DNA of 64,000 bases from Dendrophyllia cribrosa (lineage: Eukaryota; Cnidaria; Anthozoa; Scleractinia; Dendrophylliidae): contig JAJLRJ010000002.1 of NCBI GenBank assembly GCA_024195265.1, positions 49,437,611 to 49,501,610 on the forward strand. Direction: 5' to 3'. Below are positions 1 to 11,189 of this stretch, in pieces. Both the position numbers and the translations under genes were made by a program. Numbering within the stretch: the first letter of the stretch is position 1; the number at the start of each line of letters is the position of its first letter. The notes below the pieces were generated by a model. The model searched no databases, was not told the origin of the DNA, and saw only the letters and a list, made by a program, of their open reading frames with translations.

Positions 1-1430
1 GGTAGTTCTTTTGCATGTACGTAAATCTACATCTACGGGAAGCACTTGACTTAAGCGCCCAACCCTTTGGTAGCATGTCGTGAGAAGATGTCGGTTCTGC
101 AACTGCGTCCAGCTCGGGAACAGCTTCGCATTGCCCCTCAAGCCTTTGAGCATATCCAACAGCAGCTTTATCCAGTAGAGTATATCGCTCAAGAGCATGT
201 TGGTGTTTTCCACAGTCTAAATGCCGCTGCATTGATGAATATCTCACAAACGTTTTGACACAACCCTCTTCAGGACAACTAAAGATCGCCGCGTTACTGT
301 CTTCCTTTTCGATATTCACTGGTGGATCTGGATCTCGAACTGATGCTTTTATGCGCCTCTCCTTGACAGATGTAAATGCGCTTGAGTAAGAGCGAGTAAC
401 TCCGGTAAGGGTCGGTAGGTCAGATGGGGATGGGCAATGCAATTTGTCTGTAGGGATGAGTTTACCATCGCCGATACCATACGCCCTCCAAACTAGTAGC
501 CCTCCAAACTAGTACGACATTACAGAGCTGATTAATACCCTCTATCTTTGAAGATAGCACCTTCGGGACTTGGATAGTCTTACACAATGCTACGTTAACA
601 CCAGGAACTTCACCAGAAAAGAGTATCGCGTCTCTCATCTGCTCAGGCGTCTCGATATCATTTCCAGCGTTAAGATAAATCCTCATATGGGACTTTATAG
701 TCGCAGCCTTCCGATCACATGCCGCCTTGCCCCCTTGTGGATCAGAAAAATCTAGATGCCTGATCTTGACACCTTCTTTATGGCCAAGGGCTACTGCACA
801 GACGAGAGTGGTTCCGCAGTGGTAGCAGCCGGCATTATCTTGCCGATAACAGACGGTCTTGAGCCCGGGCATGGCGATCTTGAGTTGCCGAACAACATCG
901 GCCATAACGGCAAGGACTGCGCAGCTGTCTTGACTACAGGACTTGAAAATGTGTGCGAACGTTAGCATCTGCAACTCCCCTCCCTCTCGTCTTGTGGCAA
1001 CTGTCAAATGCCATGGGATCCCGCGTTTACCGAACCAGTCGGTCTGACTTTCTATATACTTCCGAGGAAGATATTTCATTGCCCAATCTTGAACAATTAA
1101 AACAGACGACTCATCAATCGCTTCCAAAAGCTGTACTCTGGTGCCATCCTGATTGACAGAACGGAGGAGATGAGACTTCCTCGCCAATATAGCGGTCTTT
1201 GCATTCTTGACTCGGAAAACAAGTTCTTCCTTCGTGTTGGATGTCATGTTTTGACTTTGCGCAATCAAACCTTCCTCGATATCATTTAGAGTTGACGCCA
1301 ATGTAGCGCAGCGCTCACACACGTCACTGTGATCGTGATCACATGTGGCCTGGAATGAAGGCTCCTTCGGGTCGCTTAAAGCGTATGACCTGCAGTGATC
1401 AGCTACTGTAGAACTCTGGGAAACGTGGAT
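1..1430 (-). CDS. Last exon of C2H2/DDE-like pseudogene, copy A
   Basis: The acceptor (TTGCAG) lies just above 1430 and the frame runs to about 516. A tandem 16-bp repeat (CCCTCCAAACTAGTAG) then shifts it. Without one unit, the frame would continue through VWRAYGIGDGK into the finger region. The second open stretch (about 443 to 1) holds a C2H2 finger with spacing C-x4-C-x12-H-x5-H and leaves the window in frame. The candidate catalytic stretch is about 700-1030. What else it could be: a domesticated transposase-like host gene or an uncharacterised cnidarian-expanded family. Confidence 0.65.
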
Positions 1431-2079
1431 CTGCAACAAACGTTTGAAAAAAAGTTATAATTAACAAGCGCTGCTTTAAAGAGAACTAAGTAGAAAAATA
1501 GAGAAGATTTCACATGACTGTCAGACTTGCGTTCACTTCATTTTCCTATTGATTGAGGGGCTTGGTCTGTTGTCAGTGAGCCAATCAAATGGCGAACTAA
1601 ACCCAAACGCAAGTTTACTCATGTCACTACTAAACGCAAGTCAGACATACTTCGCCTCCTGATTGATTTGTTGTTTAATGGGTTCCGCTCCTGGTTGGTT
1701 GAGAATTTTATTTGCGGTTAGTTCTACAACAGTCAAGTGAAATCCGCTCTAACATTTTGTTATCATATGTTCCTTATGGACCGATTGGCACGCCCATTAA
1801 GTTAGTCCTTTGTAGTAATCAGCCTTTGAGTGCCGGACAGTAGAACCATGAAACTGACAAATATTTAAATAGCGCCAACTGAACAAAATAAAACAATAGA
1901 CGTGATGCTATTTAATGGTATTTCGATTAAACTGCTAGCAGGTGGTATAGAGGGTGTTTTTTTAACGCGGAAAACCCGGAGTGTGTGATCGCAGACGCCA
2001 TATTGGACGCACAAGACAAAGATCTGGGGCGAGTGACATAGCGAGGTGGAGGGATCTGCCTAGCGCGGGTCACACCCAC

Positions 2080-3129
2080 CTTAAAGTCGCTTTTAAGGTA
2101 CCGCTTGCTTGCGCGTAGATTATTTTCCTGCTGTTCCGCCCATCCCATGCCTTGTCCTACATCTCCAAGGGTTTCAACAACATTACACAGATCGTCAAAT
2201 GCTTCCGCACCTGCAGAACTAACATAATCGAGGCCTTGAACCGATGTCCGAACAGACGCAGCGCACGTGCTCAAAATCCGCAGAAGGGTAGCGCGGCTTA
2301 GTGGCGTAAACCCAGACTCTTGGCAGTAAGTCATATTCTGGATGACTATTCGCTCTGGGATAATCATCCGTATGACGTTTGGAACCTTGATTGTCTCCTT
2401 TGTCGATAACATGATTGTTCTTTCGCCAAAAGGCAAATCTTGGATAATATGGGGACTAGTGATGAACGCTATGAAGTGGTCGATTTGAGCAGTGGATACT
2501 CTCATCCTTGGCGTCGAAACTGTTAGCACTGGTGTCCCCTTTCCATATACTAAGCAGTGGCGTCTGGCCTCAGTGAAACGATACTGAGATAAATCGGGTA
2601 TCCAGTGTCGGAGCCGATTCAGTGTCAACTTATCAGCCATAATGGACAGGACTTGCCGACGCGTCTCCCAGCTGTCGGCTGCGCGGTAGCACTCGGTGAG
2701 TGCGCTCATCATGGTTTCGTCGACTGAACTGCTTGTGGCTTCCTCTCCGTTACATTGTAAGGTTCTTTGTATGACACCAGAGGAATAGACTGCCTTGAAG
2801 AGAGAACCACTATCACTTGGAGCCATGTCTTGTAGAAGTGTAGATAGACCTTGACCTGCCTTCCGCACGTAGTAGCGTCGTGTTCTTTTACTTGCTTCTT
2901 CCCAAGGCCGCTGTAGCCGAGAACGAATGGGACTGATTTCTCGAGTGCGCAAATAATCATTGAGTGGGTCAGTGGTCTTGGACTTTGGTTCGCGCTTTGT
3001 TGTAGCTGGTGTGCTGTCAAAGGAGATCTCCTTAGAGGAGGACGAGTCGTCGCTAGGTGGCAAATAGAAGCTTCCTCCTGGGGTAGCTGGGGTACTGTGT
3101 CCAGGACGAGTACGAGTCGTCTCCTCAGC
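2080..3129 (-). CDS. Internal exon of the same gene, copy A
   Basis: An open exon of 1050 nt bounded by an acceptor (CTGTTCTAG) and a donor (AAG|GTGGGTG). It begins with a Thr/Ser/Pro-rich low-complexity part, then a basic stretch (RTRRYYVRKAG) and a helical-looking domain with RHWIPDLSQYRF. The end LKSDFK joins IHVSQSS of the next exon in phase. Reading on past the donor gives a C-terminus that ignores this splice site. No catalytic motif recognised. Confidence 0.6.
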
Positions 3130-3398
3130 CTAGAACAGCAACGTCAACTGTTATATTGCGCACGGTTCATGAGGCTTTCCATGTTAATATATAGAAAACA
3201 AGGCGTGGCACTAATGATTGAAAATCTTTAGAAACCATAACATAGCGTCGCTAAGTATAATTAGGGGGTCTGATTAAAAAATGGCGATACAGAATCAGAG
3301 TTGTATGGTAACTTAATGAAATTCAGACTTTGATCCTGTATATAGTTACATATAAAATCAATGGTATGTGCGAGACTCCCAAAACAGCTAGTACTTAC

Positions 3399-3831
3399 CA
3401 AAGAAAGCTCATGAATACTCTCTGAAAGGGCAATAAGTTGTGGGTCTTGGCAATCGGCTCTGACATGTTCTCCAAGCTATCCTACATTCACTACATATTC
3501 CTTAAAAAAAGATAAAACAATAATAAATATTGAATAATGATTCAATTTTAGTGTTCAGCATTGCTCTTTTGAATGTGACTTGGCTTTTATGAAATGTAAT
3601 GGTAGCACTGCAGTCTATAGATTTTATTCGAATGGACACTTACCAGAGCCGACTGGAAGAAATATTCCAGTAATACGCAAGATTAATCTGGAGATGTCTT
3701 TACTGATTCCACGATCCGTAGTACGGGATTTGCGGACGTGCTTCGACAGCTGGGCTGGTATACGGCACCGCGTCAACCCCCTTCGCCACCCAATGCCCAG
3801 CGAAAGAACGATGAGCGAGACAAATATCCAT
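3399..3831 (-). pseudogene. 5' exons of the same gene, copy A, broken
   Basis: The small exon 3399-3500 (102 nt, 34 codons, AAG acceptor and G|GTAAG donor) contains an in-frame TAG. The preceding exon ends at a G|GTAAG donor at 3644. Copy B reads a Cys/His/Trp-rich segment there (ICLAHR...GIGW...C), possibly metal binding. Copy A has an extra A near 3805 that throws the frame. The 5' limit is uncertain; an ATG sits at 3829-3831 but the open frame extends further in copy B. Confidence 0.5.
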
Positions 3832-4893
3832 GTCAGAAATATTGGAAGGGAAACTGAAAATTGAAGACCTTGCTAGAATCAGTTCCACTTCAGTGTCTAC
3901 ACCGCTGCCGGTCATCAGCCCTACGGAGCTTTTGTGGCGTGATATATCTTTGTTACATGTTAGCAAGGGAACTAAATCTTGGACTTTAGTGCTTCGACGG
4001 TCTTTACCGCATTGGCCACCAACTAGCCGCTGAAACGAGCAATTTCTCTCCATCTCCAATTTTTCAACCAATGACGCAGAGCAAATGACTCAATTTCGGC
4101 AGAAGTAAACACATGCGTCCTAATTACTCAGGATGCCGATTGTAAATAATGTTTGATTTCAAAGTGTTTTTTTTTTTTGACAAAGTGAGCGCTCAAGAGT
4201 TACATAACATAATACACTTCAAAAGACCTCTTAACTCATTTTCCTGCACATATCTTTGTAAAGTTGTAGAGATTTTAATCCAGTGGAGTTTGTCCGCGTA
4301 ACACTGTTTGCCGAATTTAAGAAAAAGTTAGGAGCCTCGCACGTGCTAGCTTCGCTTATCGGGCGAGCGATCGAAAAGTTCGATTTTAAAAGATCACAGC
4401 TTGAACGCCGTGAGAATTCTATATTTAGAACTTTTTTAGAGGTAAACAAACCGTTTGCCACAGATCTATTTGCGTTTGGTAATTATCTGTTTTAAACTTA
4501 GATCTCTCTCGATGGCAACTCTCAAAACAGTTTTACGTGCTCTTTGCTCGTACGAAAAGAAACCTGTCTTGTGCGAACCCAAAAGCAAATCATTTTCAGT
4601 TTCCAACAGGATAGTTTTCGAGAATCACATAAAAGCGTGCGTCTACTTCTGCATCAAAAGGTATCTTGTTGAACATAATTCCTAAAAAGTTAGATGCGCC
4701 ACGAAGGGGACCTATTTGCGTGTTCACCTGCCATGGGCAAATTGGTAAATACAATTAATACAAATTACAAAAACTCGCTTTGCGGCCAGTAACTAGTCCT
4801 TTTTCAGATATATATCACTATTCCCTTTTATCTAGCTTTAGGAAATCGTTAGCAATGCGGGACCTGCCCAGGCATTTGACTTTTGAGTTAAAA
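3832..4893. other. Unassigned DNA upstream of the C2H2/DDE-like gene (copy A)
   Basis: Contains a 10-T run near 4168 and short overlapping open frames of up to 76 codons on both strands (4231-4685) with no recognisable domain. The same stretch in copy B (46742-47802) preserves the plus-strand frames at 4283-4495 and 4455-4685, but near identity of the copies makes that uninformative. Confidence 0.4.
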
Positions 4894-4908
4894 CTGGATA
4901 GGATTTCT
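4894..4908 (+). repeat. Target-site duplication, left, LINE insertion A
   Basis: CTGGATAGGATTTCT, immediately followed by a T-rich tail (the poly-A end of a minus-strand insertion). The identical 15 bp occurs at 12384-12398. Confidence 0.9.
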
Positions 4909-4965
4909 TTTTTTTTTCTTTTTTTTCTTTTTTTTTTTTAATAATGTTTTATTATTACATATACT

Positions 4966-5067
4966 ACTTACAATACGATACTTACACTACTTACAATATG
5001 ATACTTACACTACTTTAAAATACGATATTTACACTACTTACAATACGATACTTACACTACTTACAAT
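4966..5067 (+). repeat. Minisatellite in LINE 3' end, left part (copy A)
   Basis: Imperfect tandem copies of a ~23-bp unit (CTTACACTACTTACAATACGATA). The same array, same orientation, resumes at 7968-8058 on the other side of the nested transposon. The transposon therefore jumped into the array, duplicating TACAAT. Confidence 0.8.
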
Positions 5068-5586
5068 TATGCCTGCCTATATGTAGCAATATTTAATCCT
5101 TGTTGAAATCTATTTGATTTAAACTTTGTTATCTGTAAATTTAAACTTTTATCTGTGAATTTATACTTTGTTGTCTGTAAATTTAAACTTTAATCTGTGA
5201 ATTTAAACTTTGTTATCTGTAAATTTAAACTTTTATACTAAATTTCATTTAATCTTTATTTCAAATTATATGTAAACTTTTAGTTTTTTTATTTAAACTT
5301 TGTTCAAAATACATTTAAACTTCGTTCAAATGTCATTTAAACTTCGATGATAGATTTCATTTGAACTTCCAAATTTTATTTAATCTTCTTTCAATTTTCA
5401 TTTAATCCACGGTAAATTTCATTTAATCTTCCTGGGGCGAGCTCGGCCAACCAGCCTCGTTTTCAAACGCAGACACGGGAGCCATTTTGTTTTAGTGTCT
5501 CGCAAGTTAGTGATTTAGTTCCCGCTGTTTGTGAAGCTTCCAAGCTTCTCCCTTCAGAAAGCAGACGATGTGGAGACGTTTTTAAA
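5068..5586 (+). repeat. Left terminal inverted repeat of nested transposon (copy A)
   Basis: Pairs with 7417-7967. It consists of a TATGCC end, about 350 bp of short subrepeats (ATCTGTAAATTTAAACTT and variants), then CTGGGGCGAGCTCGGCC and a segment also found inside the transposase end of the other arm. The two arms differ mainly in the number of subrepeats. Confidence 0.85.
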
Positions 5587-6804
5587 GTTTGTGTTAGAGA
5601 GATCGGAGGAAATAGGCTTACTTCAAGAACGCCAAGATGTTTCTGAGAACTTTCTTAGTGCGCTGCTAAACACATGTGAATTTACTTGGAAAGACAGTGC
5701 AATTTTTGCATGAAATTGGAAACATATCTTTGTTGGATCCGTACGATTCCAAGAAATGGAAAGATTTTGAGAAAGTTTTCTTGAAAAGTAATTTGTTAGG
5801 CTGTATAATCACTATCATCACAAATCCACTATATTAAAAAAACTAAATTATGCAAGTTGCCATTGTCGGTTGATTTAGAAAGTGGTGCAGTACTTTTTTT
5901 ACCCAACCACAAAGCATAGCAATGCAAAATTACCTTTTCCACTCAATTGGAAACCGCTCTATATGTTATTACCTTACATTACTATTAATAAAGACTCTTA
6001 AAATTTATGATTAGTTTATTAATACTTTATTAATGTATGAGATTATTAAAAATTTAAAACAAATTGTTTCCTGGTTGAAAACGTTTAAAAATATTTCAAG
6101 AGATAAAAAGTTTGTTTCTGGAGGTGTTCAATGTCAATGTTCTTACTGTTCAAGTGAGTTCAGATATTGAGCTTTCACAAATAGGATGAAGTGGAAGCAA
6201 AACAAGTACATGCTGGATTCAAAATATCAATTTATTTATTCAGAGGCTCAACAGACCATTCCCATCAACTGGTCACAGTGAAAGTGACATGTTCCCAACA
6301 ATGCAACAAAAACAACCCTGGCCATTTGAGGCACTAATTTTATCAGGCAAGGGAAAGTAAAAAATTAAGATAACATGCAAATGTTCAAGCTTACATTTTC
6401 AAAGGCAGGATTTTTTATCGCCATTTGATTGTTCATGGAAAATTCTTTCCCTAAGTATTTGCAATAACATTCTCAAGGAAAACCCACACAAAACTAGGAG
6501 AAATCTGTTTCAGGTATACAATATGTAGCAAACTACACTTTCATAAATGTAGCAGACATGCATGCCTCTTATAATGTTCATAACAAGATCAAGATTGTTC
6601 AAGATCAAGTTAAGGCAATTGTTTACTACAAAAATTTCAAACAATATTCATGCTAACTAATTATAGGCCATAGAATGCAGTTCTCAGCATGATTGACAGT
6701 TCTTGCCCAATAGAGAGTGTACATCCTTTCCTGACCATTTGATAGAAACAAAACCAGGCTTTGGGATTAGTGAATCACATATATTCTTCAAGTTTTTTTT
6801 ACAA

Positions 6805-7475
6805 TCAGTGATAGAACTGTAGTGTAAATGCCAATGCCAGTTTGACTTGATGGTCTGTTAACAGAAACCTGATGAAGAACAAAATCTGATATTTGTTTGT
6901 GGTGAGGTATTGGGATGGGATAACAATGCCTTTATCATCTGGTTGAGGATGTGGACCCTCGGGATCTTCACCATAAAATTGATTAACAAAACAATCATCC
7001 TGGCCACCATTTGAATTTAATGGATTGTTTTCATCGAGCACTCCATTCAGCCATATCTGTTTGGGAGTACAACTATGTTCAGTTGAAAGTCTATGATTAT
7101 TATACATTGTGGCAAATTCATCAAGAGTGGTGTTGATTCTAGCAGTGAAAACTAAATGTAATGCAAACATGTGGATGGGATTTTCAATATCCAGAATTGT
7201 TGTTTGCTCCATTACATAGAAGGTAAAATAAAAGAAATGACAGACACATCTAAATACATCCCGCCAAAGTCTCTCTACATGCGTTGATTGCTTGTGGATG
7301 ACCCAGCGATGAGACTACCGTGCCCCTCTCCCCAGTGGGCAACCATTTCATCACAAATCAAAACATTCTCCACGCCATAATCTACACGAATACGCGAGGG
7401 CCATAAGCTAAAAACGTCTCCACATCTTCTGCTATCTGAAGGGAGAAGCTTGGAAGCTTCACAAACAGCGGGCAC
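6805..7475 (-). pseudogene. DDE integrase-type transposase, C-terminal remnant (copy A)
   Basis: Two frames separated by a one-base shift near 7285. The first reads RIRVDYGVENVLICDEM and GSSTSNQR (an Asp in VDYG is the candidate second catalytic acid). After the shift, ERLWRDVF follows, the normal continuation with the catalytic Glu in ERLW. The rest ends with NNHRLSTEHSCTPKQIW, typical of integrase-core transposases found in animals. The N-terminal helix-turn-helix and first Asp are missing, so the element is a deletion derivative that could not move itself. Confidence 0.8.
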
Positions 7476-7967
7476 TTCTGCGAGACACTAAAACAAAATG
7501 GTTGCCGTATCTGCGTTTGAAAACGAGGCTGGTTGGCCGAGCTCGCCCCAGGAAGATTAAATGAAATTTACCGTGGATTAAATGAACATTGAAAGAAGAT
7601 TAAATAAAATTTGGAAGTTCAAATGAAATTTATCATCGAAGTTTAAACGACATTTGAACGAAGTTTAAATGCATTTTGAACAAAGTTTAAATAAAAAAAC
7701 TGAAAGTTTACATATAATATAATTACATTTGAAATAAAGATTAAATGAAATTTAGTATAAAAGTTTAAATTTATAGATAACAAAGTTTAAATTAACAGAC
7801 AAAAGTTTAAATTTACAGATAACAAAGTTTAAATTCACAGATAAAAGTTTAAATTTACAGATAACCAAGTTTAAATTCACAGATAAAAGTTTAAATTTAC
7901 AGATAACAAAGTTTAAATCAAATAGATTTCAACAAGGATTAAATATTGCTACATATGGGCAGGCATA
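7417..7967 (-). repeat. Right terminal inverted repeat of nested transposon (copy A)
   Basis: Reverse complement of the left arm, with the same subrepeat block and GC-rich patch (GGCCGAGCTCGCCCC). The arm overlaps the start of the visible transposase frame, so the left arm carries a dead inverted piece of it. Confidence 0.85.
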
Positions 7968-8058
7968 TACAATACGATACTCGATACTTACACTACTTAC
8001 AATACGATATTTACACTACTTACAATACGATTCTTGCGCTACTTACAATACGATACTT
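7968..8058 (+). repeat. Minisatellite in LINE 3' end, right part (copy A)
   Basis: Continuation of the ~23-bp tandem array, starting with the second TACAAT. Followed by the LINE 3' UTR up to the ORF2 stop at 8276. Confidence 0.78.
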
Positions 8059-8275
8059 TTTTTAATGCAACGTCTTTTTTATTAATATTTCCACATATAT
8101 GCGTAGTGTTACATACATTTAATGCAATACTTATAATTAACATAACATAATTTAATGAACACTCAGTTATAAGTGAAATAGTAAATATATATATAGAAAG
8201 AGCACATACAGAGAACTAAATGCTATCCACTTCAAGTACGTTATACATTGCTTTGCCACAGTACTACAATGGTAA

Positions 8276-9968
8276 TTATGTCGTCTCATTTTGTGAGGGG
8301 TTTTTCTTAAAGCGAGACCACTTCTTTTGAAAGGAGTTTATGGTGTTGTTGTCAAACGCAATTTGTTTTTCAAGTTCCATAGAGTTCTTAAGTAATGGTA
8401 TATATACCTGCAGCTCAGGTAAGGTATTCCCAAGTTTGCATGTGTATATATAATGTCTAGCTATAAGAAGTAAGTGGTGGAAGAGCAAATCTTTTATGTC
8501 GTCAATTAAACCAAGACAAAAAGATGGGGGGAATGAAGAGTCCTCCATTCCAGTAAAGTTTTGAGTTATCCACTTAGACATATTTTTCCAAAAGGTTTGG
8601 GTATGTTTACAATTCCAAAACAGATGAACAAGGGTTTCTGGTGTTTCTTTGCAGAATGAGCAGGAATCCACTTGTTTTATACCTATCTTGCAAAGAAAAT
8701 CATTCATAGCTATTCTTCTATGAAGCAGTTTAAATTGGAACACTCTAAGTTTTGTTTCTATTGTACATAAAAATGGTAAGTAATAGGTGTTTTTCCAATT
8801 AACCGCTACAGTAGAATTACCAAATATTTCCTCTTCCGCCAACCATTTTCCCTGACTCTTTCAAGGTATGGAAGCCCTTTTATTTATAAGATGTTGATAG
8901 AATTTTTTGCACACTTTTGAGTTAGACAGAAAGTTCTCAGCGGAATCTTTTTGGGCAGGGCTATTGTGAACTGGGGAGTATTTTTTCCTGTAATGCTTTA
9001 TAGCTGATACTACTTTGTAATACTCCAAATAGTTGGTTGTAATGTTGTATTTGCCTATAAATGCATTATAACTTAAAAAATTCTGATCATTATCTGGCAA
9101 ATCTCTAATCTCCTTTACCCCCGCATTAAACCATGATTTGTAAAACAAAGGTTGGTTCTCTATTTTAATGAGCGAATTATGCCAAATACACGTGGAAGCA
9201 AACTGAAGGTTCTCAGCACTGAAGTTGAAATTGGTCCAATATTCTACAATCTCATTTAAAAAAGGGTCCTTTAGATTAAGCTGTGAAGTATCCTGTTGTT
9301 TTAGATTACTTTGAAACAAAAGCCTGCCTCCGTGCTTCAATAAGTAGTGATCAAAAAAAAGTTTCCATTTCCCTTTATTATCTTCATTTAAATACCCTTG
9401 TATCCATTTTATTTTAAGAGATTCATTGAAACTTTGAACATCAATCATCTTTAGTCCTCCTTTCTCGTAATTGTTTATCATTTCTGTCCTTTTAACTTTG
9501 TCGCCTTTTCCATCCCATAAGAAAATAATCATACAATAAGGAATTGACTTCTTTAAGTGCACCCGAGGGCGTTGGAAGAGAAGACAAAACATAAACCAAT
9601 TGTGACACGGCCATGGTTTTTATGATTGCAATTTTAACCAAGAGGGTTAGTCTTCTTGCTGACCAATTATTCAAAATGCTGCGAATTTTTTCGATTTTCT
9701 CGCTTAAGTTAACATCAAGAGACTTATCTTCCAACGTGGAAAACCAAACTCCAAAGGCGTAGACCTTTGTTTCAGCCCATGTTATAGGTTTTATTGAAGG
9801 GAAAGTGATGTCCGAACTTTTAGATGATCCGTTCCAGAGGGCTTCAGTTTTGTCATAATTAACTTTAAGACCAGATATGGAAGCAAAGGCATCTAGTAAG
9901 TATAGGGATCTTGAAAAGGAAGATTCTGAACCATCTAAAATCATAGTCGTGTCATCAGCGTAGGGAGA
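8276..9968 (-). pseudogene. LINE ORF2 3' part: RT C-terminus and zinc knuckle (copy A)
   Basis: It starts at the RT active-site box YADDTT (codons at 9951-9962), then GLKVNYDKTEALW, the normal sequence after that box in L1-type RTs. Frame changes near 9500-9590 and near 8850 split it into three open pieces (9944-9492, 9592-8861, 8842-8276). The last piece holds CSFC...HLFWNC, a C-x2-C-x7-H-x4-C knuckle of the zf-RVT kind. The RT fingers and most of the palm are absent because the element is cut just before YADD. Confidence 0.85.
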
Positions 9969-10103
9969 GGTTACTCGGCAGGCATGGCGTCCGGACGTGC
10001 GATGTGACGCGCCGTCTAAAACATGGGTTAATAGTGCTTAATTTGATGGAAAATCTCGGACTTTTAACCAGTTATCTGTTTTAACGAGAGCTGACAAATT
10101 CCT
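9969..10103 (+). promoter_or_regulatory. LINE 5' UTR, start of inverted segment (copy A)
   Basis: Short (135 bp) leader directly before ORF1. It abuts the truncated RT in opposite orientation, so this is the twin-priming junction. It includes a GC-richer stretch (GGCATGGCGTCCGGACGTG). Promoter activity is not shown by the sequence. Confidence 0.5.
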
Positions 10104-10842
10104 ATGGGAAGAAAACGTTCCAAAAGAGGTTCAAGCTCCTCAAACAGCGACGACATGTCCGCAAATCAGGATACTTTGCTTCAGTTAAAGGATGCGATTG
10201 ACTCCTTGAGACAAGCCATGGAGACGGGATTCGCTGATATGCGATCCGAAATGGACAAGTTGAGATGTGAGCTGAAACTGGAAATCGATCAGATCAGAAC
10301 GGAAACAAGAGATATGAAACAAAGCTTAGAATCCACCCAACAAGATGTAGACACGATGAAAGAAGAAGCAGAGTCGAATTTAAAGAAGACCAGTGCTGAG
10401 GTTGAAGCCTTGCGCAGTAAGATTGCCATCCTAGAAACACAACTAAAAACGGAAATTGAAAATAATACCAGGCTCGAGCAATATACACGACGAGAAAATT
10501 TAAGATTCAATAACATACAGGAAACCGAAGATGAAAACTGCAATAGAAGGTAAATGTAGACCAATAATTACACGATTTATTAGCCGCAAGGACCGTGATA
10601 TTGTTTGGAAGAGTAGATCTAAGATTAAAAACTCTGGTAACTATGCGAACGCATATATAACTGAAGATTTTGCAAGAGCGATCCAAGAGGAACGCAAAGT
10701 TCTCATTAAAGCAATGATGAAAGCGAGGGAAGAACATGGTATAGCAGATGCGAAAGTTATCGGAAGGTTTTTACTCATTAACAACGAAAAATATAACTAT
10801 CGAAATGTTCCAGAATTTCTAAAGATCTTTTTTTCTTCTTGA
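10104..10842 (+). pseudogene. LINE ORF1 protein (RNA-binding), internally deleted (copy A)
   Basis: The first open frame (10104-10553) begins MGRKRSKRG, with a ~90-residue coiled coil rich in Glu/Lys/Leu heptads, then RRENLRFNNI, the start of an L1-type RRM. The second (10531-10842, other frame) gives RPIITRFISRKDRDIVW, the usual C-terminal domain of L1 ORF1. The end of the RRM between them is missing, so an internal deletion with frame change explains the break. ORF1p normally trimerises and coats LINE RNA. Confidence 0.82.
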
Positions 10843-11189
10843 TATAAGAACCATCAATTTGCATATTACTCTAACTTATGAAATAGCTACTAATGAACCC
10901 ATTGTTTTTTTTGTGATCCTGCTGAGAGTTTTTTTTTTTTTTTACCTCTACAATGGCTTTTTTTAGATATGTTAATGTTATATTAAGCGCTTCTTGGGTA
11001 TCCCATATGTATTACCTAACCCAAGGCACTTTTTTCTATGTGTTTGTTTTTATTCTAGGTTTGTTTTTGTTTATTATGTTCGTATTTTTATTACTTGTTC
11101 ATACTAAGTGTTAATAATTTGGGCTTGTTAATTCCACTTCTGCGTTTTACAATTGCTTTGTTAAGTACCTATCAATCATCACCTATACT

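Larger units (their letters stand above)
1..3831 (-). pseudogene. Degenerate C2H2/DDE-like multi-exon gene, copy A (partial)
   Basis: A minus-strand gene assembled from splice sites: an exon ending at 3644, an exon 3399-3500, an exon 2080-3129 and a last exon from 1430 down through the window start. Donor and acceptor at 2080/1430 join in phase. Conserved-looking pieces are an N-terminal Cys/His block, a central block, a possible RNase-H-like stretch (an Asp before WAMKYLP, an Asp in RQDNAG, then DPQGGK and CDRK) and a C2H2 finger near 205-260. I see the exons; the nuclease reading is inference. Lesions: a 1-bp insertion in the first exon near 3805, a TAG at 3477-3479 where copy B has TGG, and a 16-bp tandem duplication near 485-516 that shifts frame. 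The C2H2 finger itself is intact in this copy. Confidence 0.7.
5068..7967. mobile_element. 2.9 kb DNA transposon with long TIRs nested in LINE (copy A)
   Basis: The outer ends are TATGCCTGCC and its reverse complement, flanked by TACAAT on both sides (5062-5067, 7968-7973), a 6-bp target duplication. Terminal inverted repeats are ~0.5 kb, full of TTTAAACTTTG-like subrepeats followed by a GC-rich patch. The inside holds the C-terminal half of a DDE integrase-type transposase only. The 6-bp duplication and integrase kinship suggest an IS3EU-like element; that family name is inference. Copy B (47978-50877) has exactly the same length. Confidence 0.85.

Noticed and set aside
570..1156. Plus-strand frames opposite the C2H2/DDE-like exon, also kept at 43479-44065
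   Set aside because: Antisense shadows; conserved only because the two blocks are nearly identical.
5100..5400. Regularly spaced TTTAAACTTTG units resembling a CRISPR array
   Set aside because: Units vary, spacers are near-identical AT-rich sequence, and the whole lies in transposon TIRs of a eukaryotic genome.
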